A stretch of 64,000 bases of DNA from Mya arenaria (lineage: Eukaryota > Mollusca > Bivalvia > Myida > Myidae). The notes beneath the pieces were generated by a model, which did no database searches, had not been told where the DNA came from, and saw only the letters and a list, made by a program, of their open reading frames with translations. Of this stretch, positions 24,640 through 37,292 are shown piece after piece. The stretch spans positions 69,394,046 through 69,458,045 of the forward strand of contig NC_069125.1 of assembly GCF_026914265.1 (NCBI RefSeq). Reading direction: 5' to 3'. The first letter of the stretch is position 1. Every line of letters starts with the position of its first letter. The translations under genes were made by a program, and so were the position numbers.

Positions 24640-25100
24640 GTAAAATGAGAAGAGTATCGTATGACTTGCGTCAAGTTGAATGGTTGACATACAGAATCGA
24701 TCTTTTGCTGAATGTTTATTTATATCTAGGTTGAAGTCCTCTGTGATAAGAATGTCTTTATTAACAGTATCAGCAGCCAATGAAATTGAGTTGTTAATAC
24801 ATTCAATTACTACAATTGGAGTAAGGAGGTCTATACAAGGCGTCTTTTTTTAATGCGCTGTTTTATCAAAATAATTCAATGTCGTTAATCTCAAGGCCAT
24901 GTCTTTCAATGACAAACACATTTAATGTAGACAATAAAACCTGCATGTTGATTGGAAGGTCTACCTTCTATAAGGAACATGGACTAACGGAAATATCAAA
25001 TCAGATGATGCTGAGTTATGAGTGAGCCATGTTTCCGTGAAAGCTAAAATGTCAAACTTGCCTTAATCAGTGAACAAAATGGCTTTTTTCACTACTGAAT
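24640..25100 (-). mobile_element. LINE endonuclease fragment
   Basis: Minus-strand translation gives FDILAFTETWLTHNSASSD (about 25055-25000; TETW is the endonuclease signature) and, farther on, VNKDILITEDFNLDINKHS (about 24765-24705), a variant of the usual GDFN block. Stops interrupt it. The fragment abuts copy C and may have removed its 3' end. Confidence 0.65.
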
Positions 25101-25746
25101 AAAACAATCTTTGAAAAACAACCTAAAAGAGTTATACCCCGATTTACATCATGAGGTCATTTTCTGAAAAGGAGTTGCTGCAATAAAATATTCTTCATTA
25201 ATCAATAAATCACCAGCGAAGGCTTTTTTATTTTTTTAAAGGTTTCACAACTACCGTTTAGTGATTGGAAAAAATATCTTATTCTTGAGAAAATACAATA
25301 ATCGCCATCAAAGCTTTGATAATTACAAAAATCTTCAATATTATCATTATCAATGCTGGGCTTGCTTTTATTTAAAAAGTCATAAACATTTGCAGCAGAA
25401 AAAAAATATTATTAACATACTTGTTTTTCGTAATATGTTTCCAGACATTTAAGGCTTAACTTTTATTTGCTTAGGCAGACTGTGTGTGATGTTCATAGTT
25501 TCAAACAATAACTGCATCATATCTTTGAAAAGTTTTAGCATTAGGTGCTATGAATTGTATTCCTTCGTCTGCTGATAGAGTCAGGATCTTTAAACATAGA
25601 AGTACTTGGGGTTTACCTATTAGTTAATTATTATTTGTTGTATTACTAAGTTTCCTCAAGTAAATGCATACTTTGATAAATTAACCATTTACGTTTTTAC
25701 TTTATTCGGGATTGTTGGGATAAAATTGTGGTTGTGCACACAAACT
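25101..25746. other. AT-rich intergenic, nothing recognised
   Basis: No credible gene or repeat seen. Short open frames are accidental. Confidence 0.5.
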
Positions 25747-26010
25747 GGTTTAAACCCCCAGTAAATTTACATTTTACTGACCGTTCCAAGGCGGTACCTA
25801 ACAATCCTTATCCCTAACATACCTAGTTTTTTTATATAGCATATATGTACTGTGTTGTTTGTGGAGTTTTGTGCTTTTGTTCCATGCTTCAGGTTTGTGA
25901 TTGTTTGTTTTTGTGTTATTTGTCTTTAGCGTTTACCCTGTGCCATTTAACCGGGTTCATGTTTAAACTTTCGGCTACTGAGCTTGTTTCTGTAGTTTTT
26001 CACATAAATC
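25747..26010 (+). repeat. Dispersed repeat family, nearly full copy
   Basis: Starts GGTTTAAACCCCCAGTAAAT and contains TGACCGTTCCAAGGCGGTAC, a TGTGTTGTTTGTG stretch, GCGTTTACCCTGTG and TTTCGGCTACTGAGCTTGTT. It closely matches 36528-36770 and, in parts, six other sites. No coding capacity. SINE or MITE status is undecided. Confidence 0.7.
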
Positions 26011-26139
26011 ATGATGCCGAAGACGTTCTATAGTTCTCAATTTATTTGCGACGCCATGAGATTTTAGTCTGTTTTTAAGAATCATCTCCATTGCTATCAT
26101 TGTTACTCATATTAATTGTTTCTTATGGTTTTCTTATAA

Positions 26140-26640
26140 ATGCATTTGCAGCTAAGCAACTGAATATGATTCAAAGACTAAGCATTCTTTTTGACAATCA
26201 TTACTAAGCTTATTGTCTTTAAATCTTTTATCAGATCAAATTCCAACTATTGTCCTGTTATTTGGCATTTTTGTAGCAAGATCAACATGGAATAATTAGG
26301 AAAAATTAACTACAGTGCTTTAAATATTGCTTTTAATGATTGCACCTCAACTTATGAAAATATCCCTAATTGAGTTTAATTGGCAAAACAACATTTGAGC
26401 ATCGCTATTGAAACTTACAAATGTCTATACGGTTTCTCACCAGAACATGTTCAAAACCTTGTAGTATTTAAGACACGTACATTTAGTCTCAGATATGAAA
26501 ACTGTGTAGATGTGACGTAAAAACAACTAAATATTAGAATAGCTTTTTCATCTTGGTGTGGCAGACCCTTCTTAAGGTGGTCACAAATCTACCTAGAATT
26601 TGAAAGGCTGATCCGCTCTTTGACAGGTCCCTTTTGTAAA
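26140..26640 (+). mobile_element. Worn LINE C-terminal fragment
   Basis: Pieces such as KLIVFKSFIRSNSNYCPVIW (about 26210-26270) and ETYKCLYGFSPEHVQNL (about 26408-26462) are typical of the region after the reverse transcriptase in CR1/Jockey-type LINEs. Several frame changes and stops. Confidence 0.6.
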
Positions 26641-28281
26641 TGCTCAATATGCAAATAATGAATTATAACTATAAAAAGAGAAACATAAGGTGTCTCATTG
26701 AATATTCTTTGGAAAATGAGTTTTGTTTTCAATTGAATGGTTTACACCCACTAGACAAGATATGGTATTCACAAACAAGAAAAGATTTCAGCGAGCATTT
26801 TGAATATACTATTATTTTAATTAACACATTTCGAGGGCTATTGTTTATATTTTACGTTTCTATATCATGAACATATTTCGAACACATACAACTACTTGTT
26901 TTGTTTTTCGGCAAGTTTTAATAAGGTGATACGATTTGGTAGATTTAATTAACATTTTTACACAGTGGTAATTCCTTATAACCTCCGGACAGCGGCCTGG
27001 CTGAGATTTGGATGGTTGAAGGTAATCATAGGAGCAACCATCAGAACTGTTCTGTCTCATAATGTCAGCAAAATATATTAGTACTTTAACGTACATGATA
27101 AATTAAGTTCTTCCTCTTAGCAATACTTGCAAAAACATTCTAGCAAGCTTTAGTAAAAACATAAATAAAATATACATATTTTACCAACTACACGTTAATA
27201 TACCTCGCTGTAATACCCATGTACATGATGCTACTTACAACGTTGCTGTTTAAAATGAATACTCTTATCATCCTGAATTTATATTCTTGAAATAACTAAC
27301 CATTGTACAGTGGTATATCAACTTGTGGAACCATGTGTGTATAAATTGGCCGTACAGCCGGAAAAACTTGTTGATGTTATTATTGTATACAATGCTCTAA
27401 TACATCCTACTTTTTGTAATTGTCTGCATGAATATAAACGGGCCTTTGTAACAACTTTTTCCCATGTGCAATGTATTTTAAACTATATGCTTTTATTTCC
27501 AGGTCATCAATTCATTGTTATGTATTGGTATGTTATGTATGTTTGTTATTTATGACGGAAAAGGGCTAACTGAGCTAATGTGTTTTTTTATTGTTCTTAT
27601 ATACCCGACTTTAAGTAAAGAATATTGTATCTTGTATCTTGTATTTTCTTTACGCATCATCAAACCATTCAACCTTTTTTATTTAAAGTATGATCAAGCA
27701 AGTATAATCCCCGATACCAAAGTAATTACCCAATCTCTCTTTTGCAATACCTTATGATGGGAAATTATAAAGGTCAAATAATTTTTTACCGAAATTGTTG
27801 CAATCCCATGATCACTTGAATAACAAAAAGAGGTTAATCCGCACAATATTCATCACAGACTAGTCAGTCAACAAATCTACCCCATTCGATAAAATAACCA
27901 TATCGTATTTATCATGCCCATTCATTTGAAAGTAAAGCACACCATTCTAAGCAATATTATATGAATCTTTATTTATCAGATTACAGGCTTTTTGGAGTTT
28001 AACCCAAATACACCCCCTACCAGATCAATGCTATTTTCTAAGCCATAAAAGAATTTGTTTAATTTCAGTTATATACTTGTATCATGATTATTTCTAACAA
28101 AACTAACCCCTTTATGAAAGTTATTTCGAATATACACAACAGCTTGCCTAATAGACTTTTTACCCGACTGTTCTAAAACTTAAGGTACAATTTATAGCAT
28201 TTATATCCATTTATTTCTAATTTTGAGTTCTGTTTCCCCAAGTCTCATATCATATATTAATATATTTTTGGCAAATTAGAG
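26641..28281. other. Intergenic, nothing recognised
   Basis: AT-rich. Short hydrophobic open frames (27310-27757) have no family features and no splice context. Confidence 0.5.
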
Positions 28282-28611
28282 TTACAAAATCTGAAACACA
28301 TAATTTGTTGCAAGACCAATAACGTTCCATGAGATAACAAAAAGCCCAGCCTCGGTAAACCGTAACGCCGATCCGTCCTTAACATTGGCTACCCTCAATC
28401 CGTCTGTCATTGCGATGGTCCTCATGCACTCTGGTCTGCCACGCTGCTTATCAGGATAACAGGCTCGAAATCCAGGCACGTGTACCCTTGCCTTTAGCCT
28501 CCTTCCGTGCTGGCTTGAGCGGATGACGTCAGAAATCTGATGGGGAAATTGCACTGCAGGAATAATCAATATAATCAAAATGCTTACGATCGGCAATGTC
28601 CTATGCAACAT
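28282..28611 (-). CDS. Uncharacterised 109-codon open frame, possible small secreted protein or exon
   Basis: The predicted product begins MLHRTLPIVSILIILIIPA, which resembles a signal peptide or anchor. A more polar, basic stretch follows with two Cys (RACYPDK, RPECMRT), then a second hydrophobic end. The central part (about 28370-28560) has clearly higher GC than its surroundings, as exons here do. No TATA box, convincing splice site or relative was recognised. It could equally be an exon piece or part of an unrecognised repeat. Weak call. Confidence 0.25.
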   Translation of the reverse strand: MLHRTLPIVSILIILIIPAVQFPHQISDVIRSSQHGRRLKARVHVPGFRACYPDKQRGRPECMRTIAMTDGLRVANVKDGSALRFTEAGLFVISWNVIGLATNYVFQIL

Positions 28612-29229
28612 TCAGCTTGCATATGGTGTTTAAAAACGGGATAATTACTAGAGTGGTTGATTATAACAATTTAGTTCACATTGGGATGACATACGTACAT
28701 GTAAATACTGTTACAGTTGTTGTGAGTGAAAAAGCATAGCAATTCTTTGTTTAAAAGTCATACAATATCCAAGTTTTGAAAAAAAGGTTTTTAATAATAA
28801 AACTATTATTTCAAACAATCGCACAGCTTTAAGATTTAAACGCTGTCAGCATTACAAAATTACATTAGTAAGCAATTTTGCAAATCTATTTACACGTGTA
28901 CTTGATACGGGGATAACGAAATGGTTTGAACAAAAAAGTTGTTTTTTGCTAATGCACATTTTGTTCCACAATCGATGCAGGTTTAATTATCCACTCAATT
29001 GTTAAAAAGCAAGTTACTTGAACAAACGTTTGCATTTCTGGTTTATTGATAACGTTGTTTTCAATCCCTGATCGTACGTGGGAAGTAGTCCTTGTAAATG
29101 CTGACTCCAGTTAGGATCTGGAACAGTGCAAAGATGGTTCTGCTGTCGACATGTCGCAGTACCTCTGTCGTTACTTGAACGATGTCATTCCGTACCTTAA
29201 AGAGCATGGCTGGTCTTTTAGGAATCTGA
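28612..29229. other. Intergenic, nothing recognised
   Basis: No supported feature. Confidence 0.5.
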
Positions 29230-30970
29230 CTTATTGTTATTACTATTAAACAAACTTATATAGCGCCCTTTTCATATACACGTTCAAAGGCGCTTTACAA
29301 CGATATAATCTGATAGCTAACTACAAGCAATATCATTAAAATACTAGACAGCTTTTGAACAATAAATGTACAACATACTAAAAAATATGAAACACAATAA
29401 AATGAAATGTGGTATTTAACTGGTCGTCTGAATTAAAAACAATAAATATCAATATCATACGATAAAAAAATAGTCTAGCGAAACTTTGATTTTTAAAAAA
29501 AATAAAATGATATTAACATAATTTACGCCTGACATCTAAATTGCATTTATATATTGTTTCAATAGTCTAAAACAGTTTACATAGGATATGTTACTGTACT
29601 AAAAGATCATGGTAGAATTAAAACAGGTTGTAAAATTATGTTTAAAATCACATAATGGTCACACAGTCTTCGTGAATCACTGTCACAGATCATTCCTGGT
29701 AAAAATGCTACTCATACGCCTGTTTGAAATAGTGTGTTTTAGTGCACGTTTGAAAGAACACAATGAACTTGAGTCTCTCACTCCGGATGGTAGGTCGTTC
29801 CACAGTTTCGGAGCTGCATATTCAAAACGTCGGTGGCCGTAGGTTACAGTTTTACTTTTTGGTATCACTAAAGTAAGTGCTTTGTTTTGAGATCGCAGAT
29901 TTCTTCGTGGTTTGTAAACACATAGCATTTCTTCCAAATACTCTGGTGATTTTCCGTTTAAAGCTTTGTAGGTATGCGTTAAAATTTTAAACTGAATTCT
30001 GTATTGCACTGGAAGCCAATGTAGGTCTTTAAGTACAGGTGTGATATGATCGTACCGCAAGATTCTGTTGATGATGCGGGCAGCTGTATTTTGAACGATC
30101 TGCAGTTTGTTGACTTATGTTTGAGAAACTCCATACAGTAATCTAGGCGCGAGATAACCAATGAAGTCACAAGTTGTTTGGATGCATCAATTGTCAGATA
30201 TTTCTGTATTCTGCCTATTTGTCTAAGATGTAAATAACATAATCTGCATACTGAATTAACGTGATCTTCCATGTTCATGTTTGAATCAAAGATGACACCT
30301 AATTTTTTTACATTAACAGACTGTTTAACTTTCGAGTCACCGACGGTTACCGATAGATCTTCAATGTGTTTGGCGTTATGAGGAGATGAGAACATGATGA
30401 CTTCTGTTTTATCAGTGTTAAGTTTGAGCATGTTTAGATTCATCTATGATATTATGTCTCGAAGGCACGATTGAATGCGTTGTAATGTTTCTTCCTTAAA
30501 AATGCTATCTAATGGTTTGAAAGATAAATACAGCTGTGAGTCATCGGCGTAGAGATGGTATTGCAGCCCATGCTCTTTGCAAATGGCACCAAGGGGTTTA
30601 GTGTACATTGTATAAAATTTCGGTCCAAATACGGACCCCTGTGGAACACTAAAATTCAGTGTGACCGGGTTTGACAGCACCCCATCAATGTATACTGTCT
30701 GTTTTCTATCTTGAAGGTATGATGTTATCCATTCCAGTGGTTTTCAGCGATTCGGAACACATTTTCAAGTCTTTGTAACAAAATTTTGTGATCGATTGTG
30801 TCAAAAGCTGCCAATAGATGGTTGCATTACCATGGTCAAGGGATTTAAGAACATCATTTTGGACTTTGATAAGCGCAGTTTCTGTCGAATGGAATTCACG
30901 ATAGGCTGACTGATGTTTTTCTTGAAGTTGATTTTCTGTCAAGTGTTCATCAATGCGAGAACTCACTACT
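29230..30970 (-). mobile_element. LINE 3: 5'-truncated L2/CR1-type retrotransposon
   Basis: Read on the minus strand: QSAYREFHSTETALIKVQND (about 30910-30850), PQGSVFGPKFYTMY (about 30645), YHLYADDSQLYLSF (about 30560; the YADD box), and then the well-known C-terminal block LHWLPVQYRIQFKIL (about 30025) to LWNDLPSGVRD (about 29780). Frame changes near 30690, 30440 and 30100 make it inactive. The end facing 29240 carries the TATAGCGCCCTTTTCATA tail common to such elements. No endonuclease. Confidence 0.85.
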
Positions 30971-32194
30971 TATTGGAAAGAGTTCCCGCCTAAATCCTGC
31001 ACAATCTTGTTCACAAGTATTCGAATATGATTATTTTATTGAAATTGCTATGTAAACATAAAATAGAGGTATATGATTGTTAACAATGAAATCGATGTCT
31101 AAGCACATGATTGGTTAGTTTCTTTATACATGTAAGGATACATTTATTAAGTCCTCCTAATATGAATAATTACTGACCGTGGAATAACTGAAAATGAAAA
31201 ATCATTAGCAGTCGAATTTGTTCAGAGTTTTATTTACGAAAGCTAAAGTAATTTTTAAGGAATATTTTGATATATAACACCAAACAAATAGTTCTACAGT
31301 TAAAAAATTAAAAAATGGATGTATTTATTTGGATGTAACACGTAAATGCATGATAGGCCTATTACTGAGCGCAACATGTATGAAAACCTGTTTGTTTATT
31401 AATGAATAATTACGCAATATTCAATACAACACATATTCAAATGGCTTATATAGTCATTGCTAACGAAGCTAACGATATTTATTAACTTTTTCAATATTTT
31501 AACTTTGAAACAATCTTTTTTACAAAATCTTAGAAATACGAAACGACGACTATTGTCCGTCATAATGTCACTGATCGACATTGCTATCTGATGTTAATAC
31601 TGGAAGATTCGTCTGGCGACCGACATGTATAGTATGGCCATAAACCACTTTCACCAATGTTCATAATGCTGTGTGCTAAATACGAAAGTAATTGTCTACA
31701 CAATCTGTCAATCCCAATTAGATAGTTTACTCCAGTATAACATACCTGTTTTGTGAAATATGATTTTTTGGGCAAAATATTTGAAAAATTAAATGAAAAT
31801 GAAAAGGCTAAAACACAGCCATATTTGCGTTTCACATAGCAAGACATTCTCTTAATGGATGCATTTTAACTTTACGCAAATGTGTGCCTCGCTCAACCTT
31901 TTCAATGCCAACATAATCCACCATGCTATTATTTATTATTGACGCAGTGTAATTCCGTTATTCCTCAACTATATAGTTTAATGACAACCAGCGATTTGTA
32001 ATAGCATGAACATATGTGATAATCACAAATAATTTCTAAAACAATATCCGTTTGGGTTCTAGACTAATTTGATCGCATGTATTTGTGATGATATATACCA
32101 GGAAATAATAAATAACACGCCTATATAAACGTCCATGATTACATGCATAAATCATAAGGAACGATTGGGTAAAACAAATGAATATACACAAATT
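30971..32194. other. Intergenic 3' of copy D, nothing recognised
   Basis: AT-rich. No gene or clear repeat seen. Confidence 0.45.
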
Positions 32195-32273
32195 GTAATT
32201 TCAAAGTACTTTAATATATGTCAAATCACAAAATGTACAATGGGGTCATCAGAAATCCGTTAGTTGTCTGTAC
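32195..32273 (-). other. 3'UTR exon and poly(A) signal of copy D
   Basis: On the minus strand, acceptor TTCACTGCAG (ending 32274) is followed by an exon matching the 3'UTR exons of B and E. ATTAAA lies at 32215-32210. Confidence 0.7.
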
Positions 32274-32511
32274 CTGCAGTGAACAATAAATAACATTTTA
32301 GGGTGTCTTTTTACAAAAGTGTAATCACCTTATATACTATTTTTGATAAATTATTCAATTGATCATACAGTATTATCTACGTAAGAACAAAGATTTCTTT
32401 AGATATTATCTATCTCTCCATACATTTCACAAGACGGACTCTCTACAGATCACTTACATTGTATGCAAAACACGAGAATATCATAGTGAAAGCCTACCTC
32501 ATAGTAAGAGT

Positions 32512-34177
32512 TTACATTTTACCGCGATTGCAGCAGAACACCAGCTTGCAGCCTTTCTTGCACCATGGGCATCGGCCGACAAACTTCTGCCATTTGTTGC
32601 ATCGTGGAGCGCATTTGCAGTATCGGCCTCCTACGGATATAGAGGGATAAAGATATAGCGGGCCCGTTTTATATACGATGTTATGAATTAAAACCGCTGT
32701 ATAGCATATCATACTATGAACATAGCAATATTACTATATTTCTGTTTCTTTATAATTGTTTGACAATAATTGCCCTTGGTCAAAATATTATTTTTCTAGT
32801 ACAAAATGAAATCATTACTTAGTATATTCGATTTAAATACTGCAATAAAGACTTGTTGTATTCTTATAGAAGCAATCGATGCTAATTTTCAAATTGAAAG
32901 TTTGACTTTGAACTCGTTCTTTCCTGAGATCTAAAATCTAGAAGTAACGAATTGTGTTCAAGACTATACGTACTTCCACCATAACTTCCATAACCGCCAC
33001 CACCGATTCCGCCGTATCCACCACCATATCCACCACCGTATCCCCCAGCTCCACTACCATAACCGCCACCGTATCCTCCAAGACCACCACCATAACCGCC
33101 ACCGAATCCTCCAGCACCACCTCCATAGCCGCCAACGCCGCCGAATTTCTTTCCAACGGAAAATCCACCGTATCCTCCCATATATCCACCTTAAATGGTT
33201 CAATCAGATGTAACATTTGCTAGCTATTATGTTTAAAATCATTGAATGCGCACACACAGTGACCTCATCAGGACAAGTGACTTATCATATACTAGATTGT
33301 ATCCAAAATGCTACAGTGTGTAACTATCACAAGATTATCAGTAGAGCTTTATTTTTCAATTCAATAAGGTTGTAGACTTACCGTTCATTCCACCGCTGAA
33401 ACCACCAAATCCGCTACCGTAACCACCATAACCACTGGACATGCCAACACTATATCCTTCATATTTCTTTCCACCACCGTGTCCGTATCCTCCGCCTCCG
33501 TATCCTCCGCTGCCACCTCCGTATCGTCCGGCGCCACCTCCGTATCCTCCGGCACCACCTCCGTATCCGCCTCCATATCCCCCTCCGTAGCCTCCGTCGC
33601 CACCTCCATATCCACCTCCGTAGCCCCCATCACCGTAGCCGCCTCTATAGCCACCGCACCACTTACCTTTGCATGGTCGTGGCCATTTGCCGCGAGCAGA
33701 CACTGCAAGTTAAATACAATATTGAAATATAGATTATATACCTATCGATGTTTTTAGCAACTAGTTTAACAGAAATACGATATTTTCTTTCGTTTTACAA
33801 ACATGCTATGTCTGTAAATTAAGAAAAATATTTTAGCATTCCACATAAATGACGTAGCCATCAGTAGCGGTCCGAACAATTGTATACATCCCGTGCTTTA
33901 AAGCATTGTTGGGGTATCGGCTTATGTAAGATCCGATTGAAGCTGTAATTCATTGGTATTAAACAAGAACTAACAATTACGCCTGCCATGAACAGACATA
34001 ATGTAGTTCCTTGAAACACCATACATAATTATATCATGCTACCTGTAGAGTATTCAAAGTGAAACCACAATATAAGGTGTAATATACTAAGGTACAGAAA
34101 CATGTCACTGTTTTTTAATTTTTCCTACCTGAACTGACTGCGAAGACAGCAACGACGAGCAGCAAGAGATACTTCAT
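32512..34177 (-). CDS. Copy D: secreted Gly/Tyr-rich protein with 8-Cys basic tail, 234 aa
   Basis: Coding exons on the minus strand: 34177-34129, 33702-33382, 33189-32974 and 32630-32512. Introns are GT-AG and phase 1; another intron (32497-32274) is in the 3'UTR. The signal peptide is MKYLLLLVVAVFAVSS. Exon 2 (107 codons, as in copy E) starts RGKWPRPCKGKWCGGYRGG, is rich in GGYGGG and GAGGYGG, and includes GHGGGKKYEGYS. Exon 3 opens GGYMGGYGGFSVGKKFGG. The last exon encodes the same 38-residue eight-cysteine tail as B, E and G, with only synonymous nucleotide changes. It is transcribed away from copy E, about 8.4 kb apart head to head. Function by composition only: extracellular structural protein. 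Confidence 0.85.
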
Positions 34178-34345
34178 GGTGATATGTCTGGTGGATGGAT
34201 CCTCCTGAAATGCAGGCTACATGAAATCCCAACCTTTTTATACTTTTAAAAAAATAAATAACGAGTCATCTTATACACACGTTATATGTAAGATCAAAAT
34301 CGTGTAAAAGTTTCATAATAAGATGCAAATCAGTATGCGCATAAA
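34178..34345 (-). promoter_or_regulatory. Promoter and 5'UTR of copy D
   Basis: Minus-strand TATAAAAA at 34242-34235, 58 bp before the ATG. AAGATGAC box at 34272-34265. On the minus strand an ATTTGCAT octamer (ATGCAAAT on +) lies at 34330-34323. The GATCGAAG box present in B and E is not recognisable here. Confidence 0.65.
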
Positions 34346-34439
34346 TATATAAAAAGTCATAGTATGTTTAATTACCATTCAGGTGGCGACTTGTTATTCG
34401 CATCAATCATACACATGTGGTATTGATGTAGTACTTTAA

Positions 34440-34650
34440 TGCCTTTATTTAGGACAATAAGGCATTGCAACCTTGGGCTTCATACATAGTTTCCAATTCT
34501 TCTACCTTGGGCTTCATAAATAGTTTCTATGGGTTTTACCTTGGGATCCAACATTATTTTCAAGGTGTAACCCCGAGCTTGATATGCGGTTTTAATTCTG
34601 GACGTGTTACATTATTTTTTAAGTGTAACCCCGAGCTGTGTTACACCGTG
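34440..34650 (-). repeat. Worn minisatellite upstream of copy D, about six 34-bp monomers
   Basis: On the minus strand the units read GAAACTATTTATGAAGCCCA, AGGTAGAAG and so on, and GAAACTATGTATGAAGCCCA with AGGTT, clearly the array 1 monomer. The units farthest from the gene keep GGTTACAC instead. It starts about 200 bp upstream of the TATA box. Confidence 0.65.
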
Positions 34651-36527
34651 TACATGTATAAGTAGTACACACTTGTACATAATTTAACAGTAGCTTGTTT
34701 ATGCTCTTAGTTGGTATACAAAAACAAAATTACAAACCTTAGAATAACTACAGTGAATTGTAGTCAAACAGATAACAATAGAACATGTCAATCTGCATCA
34801 CACATTACCACTATGACTAATGTGACTATATAACCCGTAGCATATACTAGGATGAAATAAAGCAGTATGTAGTTGTTCTTCACCATGTAAAGCAGCAATA
34901 ACACAATAAAGTCAAGTAGAAACGTCGTATATCTTCTTTTTATTTTTGCTTCATTAGCACTGCATATATCATGTGCAATAACGAATGTGATAATGTCAAA
35001 AGTTCAGGAACAACAATGAAAACGTCAATTGGAAGTTTTTCATTAATGAAAAACATTTTTACCAACAATATCATTATACTGAACTCTACTGGATGTGGAT
35101 GGGAAAACACATATACATACTGAATTGCTGAGTTTATCTTATTATGTTGCAAAACAAAAAATTATGAAACAAATATGTCGTTAATGCATGATGGTCAAGT
35201 TTGCGATTTCCCATAATGAGAAATCCCCAGGTTCGAATCTCGCAATTGTATTGTTTTGTGACTTATTTTTTAAAAAACAAAACACGTATGATTATTATAA
35301 ACTATGTTGTTGTTTTTTTATTAAATCCTAAAAACCGTATTTCAAATTTTAAGACCAGGAACTAAGAAAATACTATGCATTATTCAAACCTTTACAGTTT
35401 CTTTATTCATTAATATGTTTGCACGCCATTTTATGTATTGGCTTTTTAGAATTAATTCTCGGTTCAACTTTTCAATTAACATAAAACGGCGCGTTGAACC
35501 ATGAACAAAAGAAACATCTAAATCCACGAGAAAATAGTAAACAGGTGAGAAATAATTGTGTGTTATAAACAAACTTTTTAATTTCAGTTCTAACAAAATA
35601 TAACATTAAGGACTGCTCCTCAAATGTGCGTAGAACGCAAAGTTAAAAAATGCTATACTATGTACATTTTGCAGTGTAAAGTACGAGTGATGAAATAAGG
35701 ATAAGCCTTTTGTGATAAACACTTATTGTTGCACAACATAAATAAAAAGGTAAAATCAATTTAGTTTAAATACAAACCTATTGCGTTAAACCCATGGGAA
35801 GGTTTGGTGTAATTTTGGAAAACAATACCTCAAAGCAAATGAAATGTTTTATCCTGTACACGTTGGTACTTTCAATGCCACATGAGTAAATCGCAAGATT
35901 AAATGAGTTCAATTTAAACTTAATTAATTAGAAACTAATACATCGCTCAGAGAATATAATAAATAAAGTCCTTGAAATCTGGTGTTGTTGTAGTTTTACA
36001 GAGAAGACGGATGGACATTTATGATAAACGTCTTATGACTGAACATCCTTATTTTTTGCCGATCATGGAGAGAATATCTCAAAAATTAAAATACTGATAG
36101 CTTGCGTTCGTACATCATTATATTACCTAATTGTGCTAGTAGCTCACATGTAATTGAAGGGGCTCATGCAAATTAAAAAAAAAACCATACTTGGTATATA
36201 ATTACTTAACTGCAATAAACATAAATAGGTTAAATACAATTCAATGACTTTATCGTCTCCATGCTAGGAGATAGTAAAGGACATATGTCAAAACAGAAGG
36301 GAAGAATCCACCAAGCAGTTAAACAATGTGACTAATATGGTAGGTAAGATATATACAAAAGAAAACAATGCATATTGACAATATTAGGGAAAACAGTATG
36401 GGCAATTATACACGTGGTAATCATTTGCAAGAAAGTAATTCACACATAAATGTGCAAAATAAAACTATTGTTAAAATATTTATGCGAAAAGCTACAGAAA
36501 CAAGCTCGGAAGCAAAAAGTAAAGTAA
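34651..36527. other. Intergenic; one tRNA-like B-box region near 35190-35255
   Basis: Around 35185-35255 (+) an A-box-like ATGGTCAAGTTTGCG is followed 25-30 nt later by GGTTCGAATCTCG, resembling a tRNA or SINE head. The stems do not fold cleanly, so no tRNA is called. The rest is AT-rich and unrecognised. Confidence 0.3.
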
Positions 36528-36770
36528 ATTAGTAAATTTACATTTTACTGACCGTTCCAAGGCGGTACCTAACAATCCTTGATAAACACACCCAGATTTG
36601 TTATATAGTATATATGTACTGTGTTGTTTTGTGCTGTTGTTCCATGTTACTGGTTTGTGATTGTTTGTTTTTGTGTTCTATGTCTTTGGCGTTTACCCTG
36701 TGACATTAAACGGGGTTTATGTTTACACTTTCGGCTACTGAACTTGTTTCTGTAGTTTTTCATATAAATG
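36528..36770 (+). repeat. Dispersed repeat family copy
   Basis: Nearly the same as 25747-26010 over its length (AGTAAATTTACATTTTACTG, CCGTTCCAAGGCGGTACC, GCGTTTACCCTGTGACATT, TTTCGGCTACTGAACTTGTT). The high identity suggests a young pair. Confidence 0.7.
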
Positions 36771-37225
36771 TTGCATAAGAAATGAATGGGCAAGACTTTG
36801 GCTAGTCACAATCAAACTACATCACTTTTTATCTCACACAACATAACATACCATACCATCATTATGGGCAACATAATGGACAACATAAACATTTTAAGAT
36901 ATGGCAATGTCCAATATCATGAGACAATTTTTGATGTTTGAAGTATTTTAGCGTTTCCATAGAAAAAAGTGATATCTCGAAATTAAACAAAGTGAACGGA
37001 AAAGTGTATATATACAGTTTATCATTCACTCTCGATTTGTGACAAGACAAAACAACAGTAATCTGCATCACGTTTCACGTTTTTCATACGTAGTTTAATT
37101 CCGATATGTGTAGTATCATAGAAATATGAAAAGTCAATACCGCAAATAAATAGTTATCGATACGTAGTTATAATCACATATAACGACGTAAAGACAACTG
37201 TGAAAGTAACCAAACACAACCAGTG
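36771..37225. other. Intergenic, nothing recognised
   Basis: AT-rich with no supported feature. Confidence 0.5.
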
Positions 37226-37230
37226 AGATT

Positions 37231-37292
<62 letters not shown>

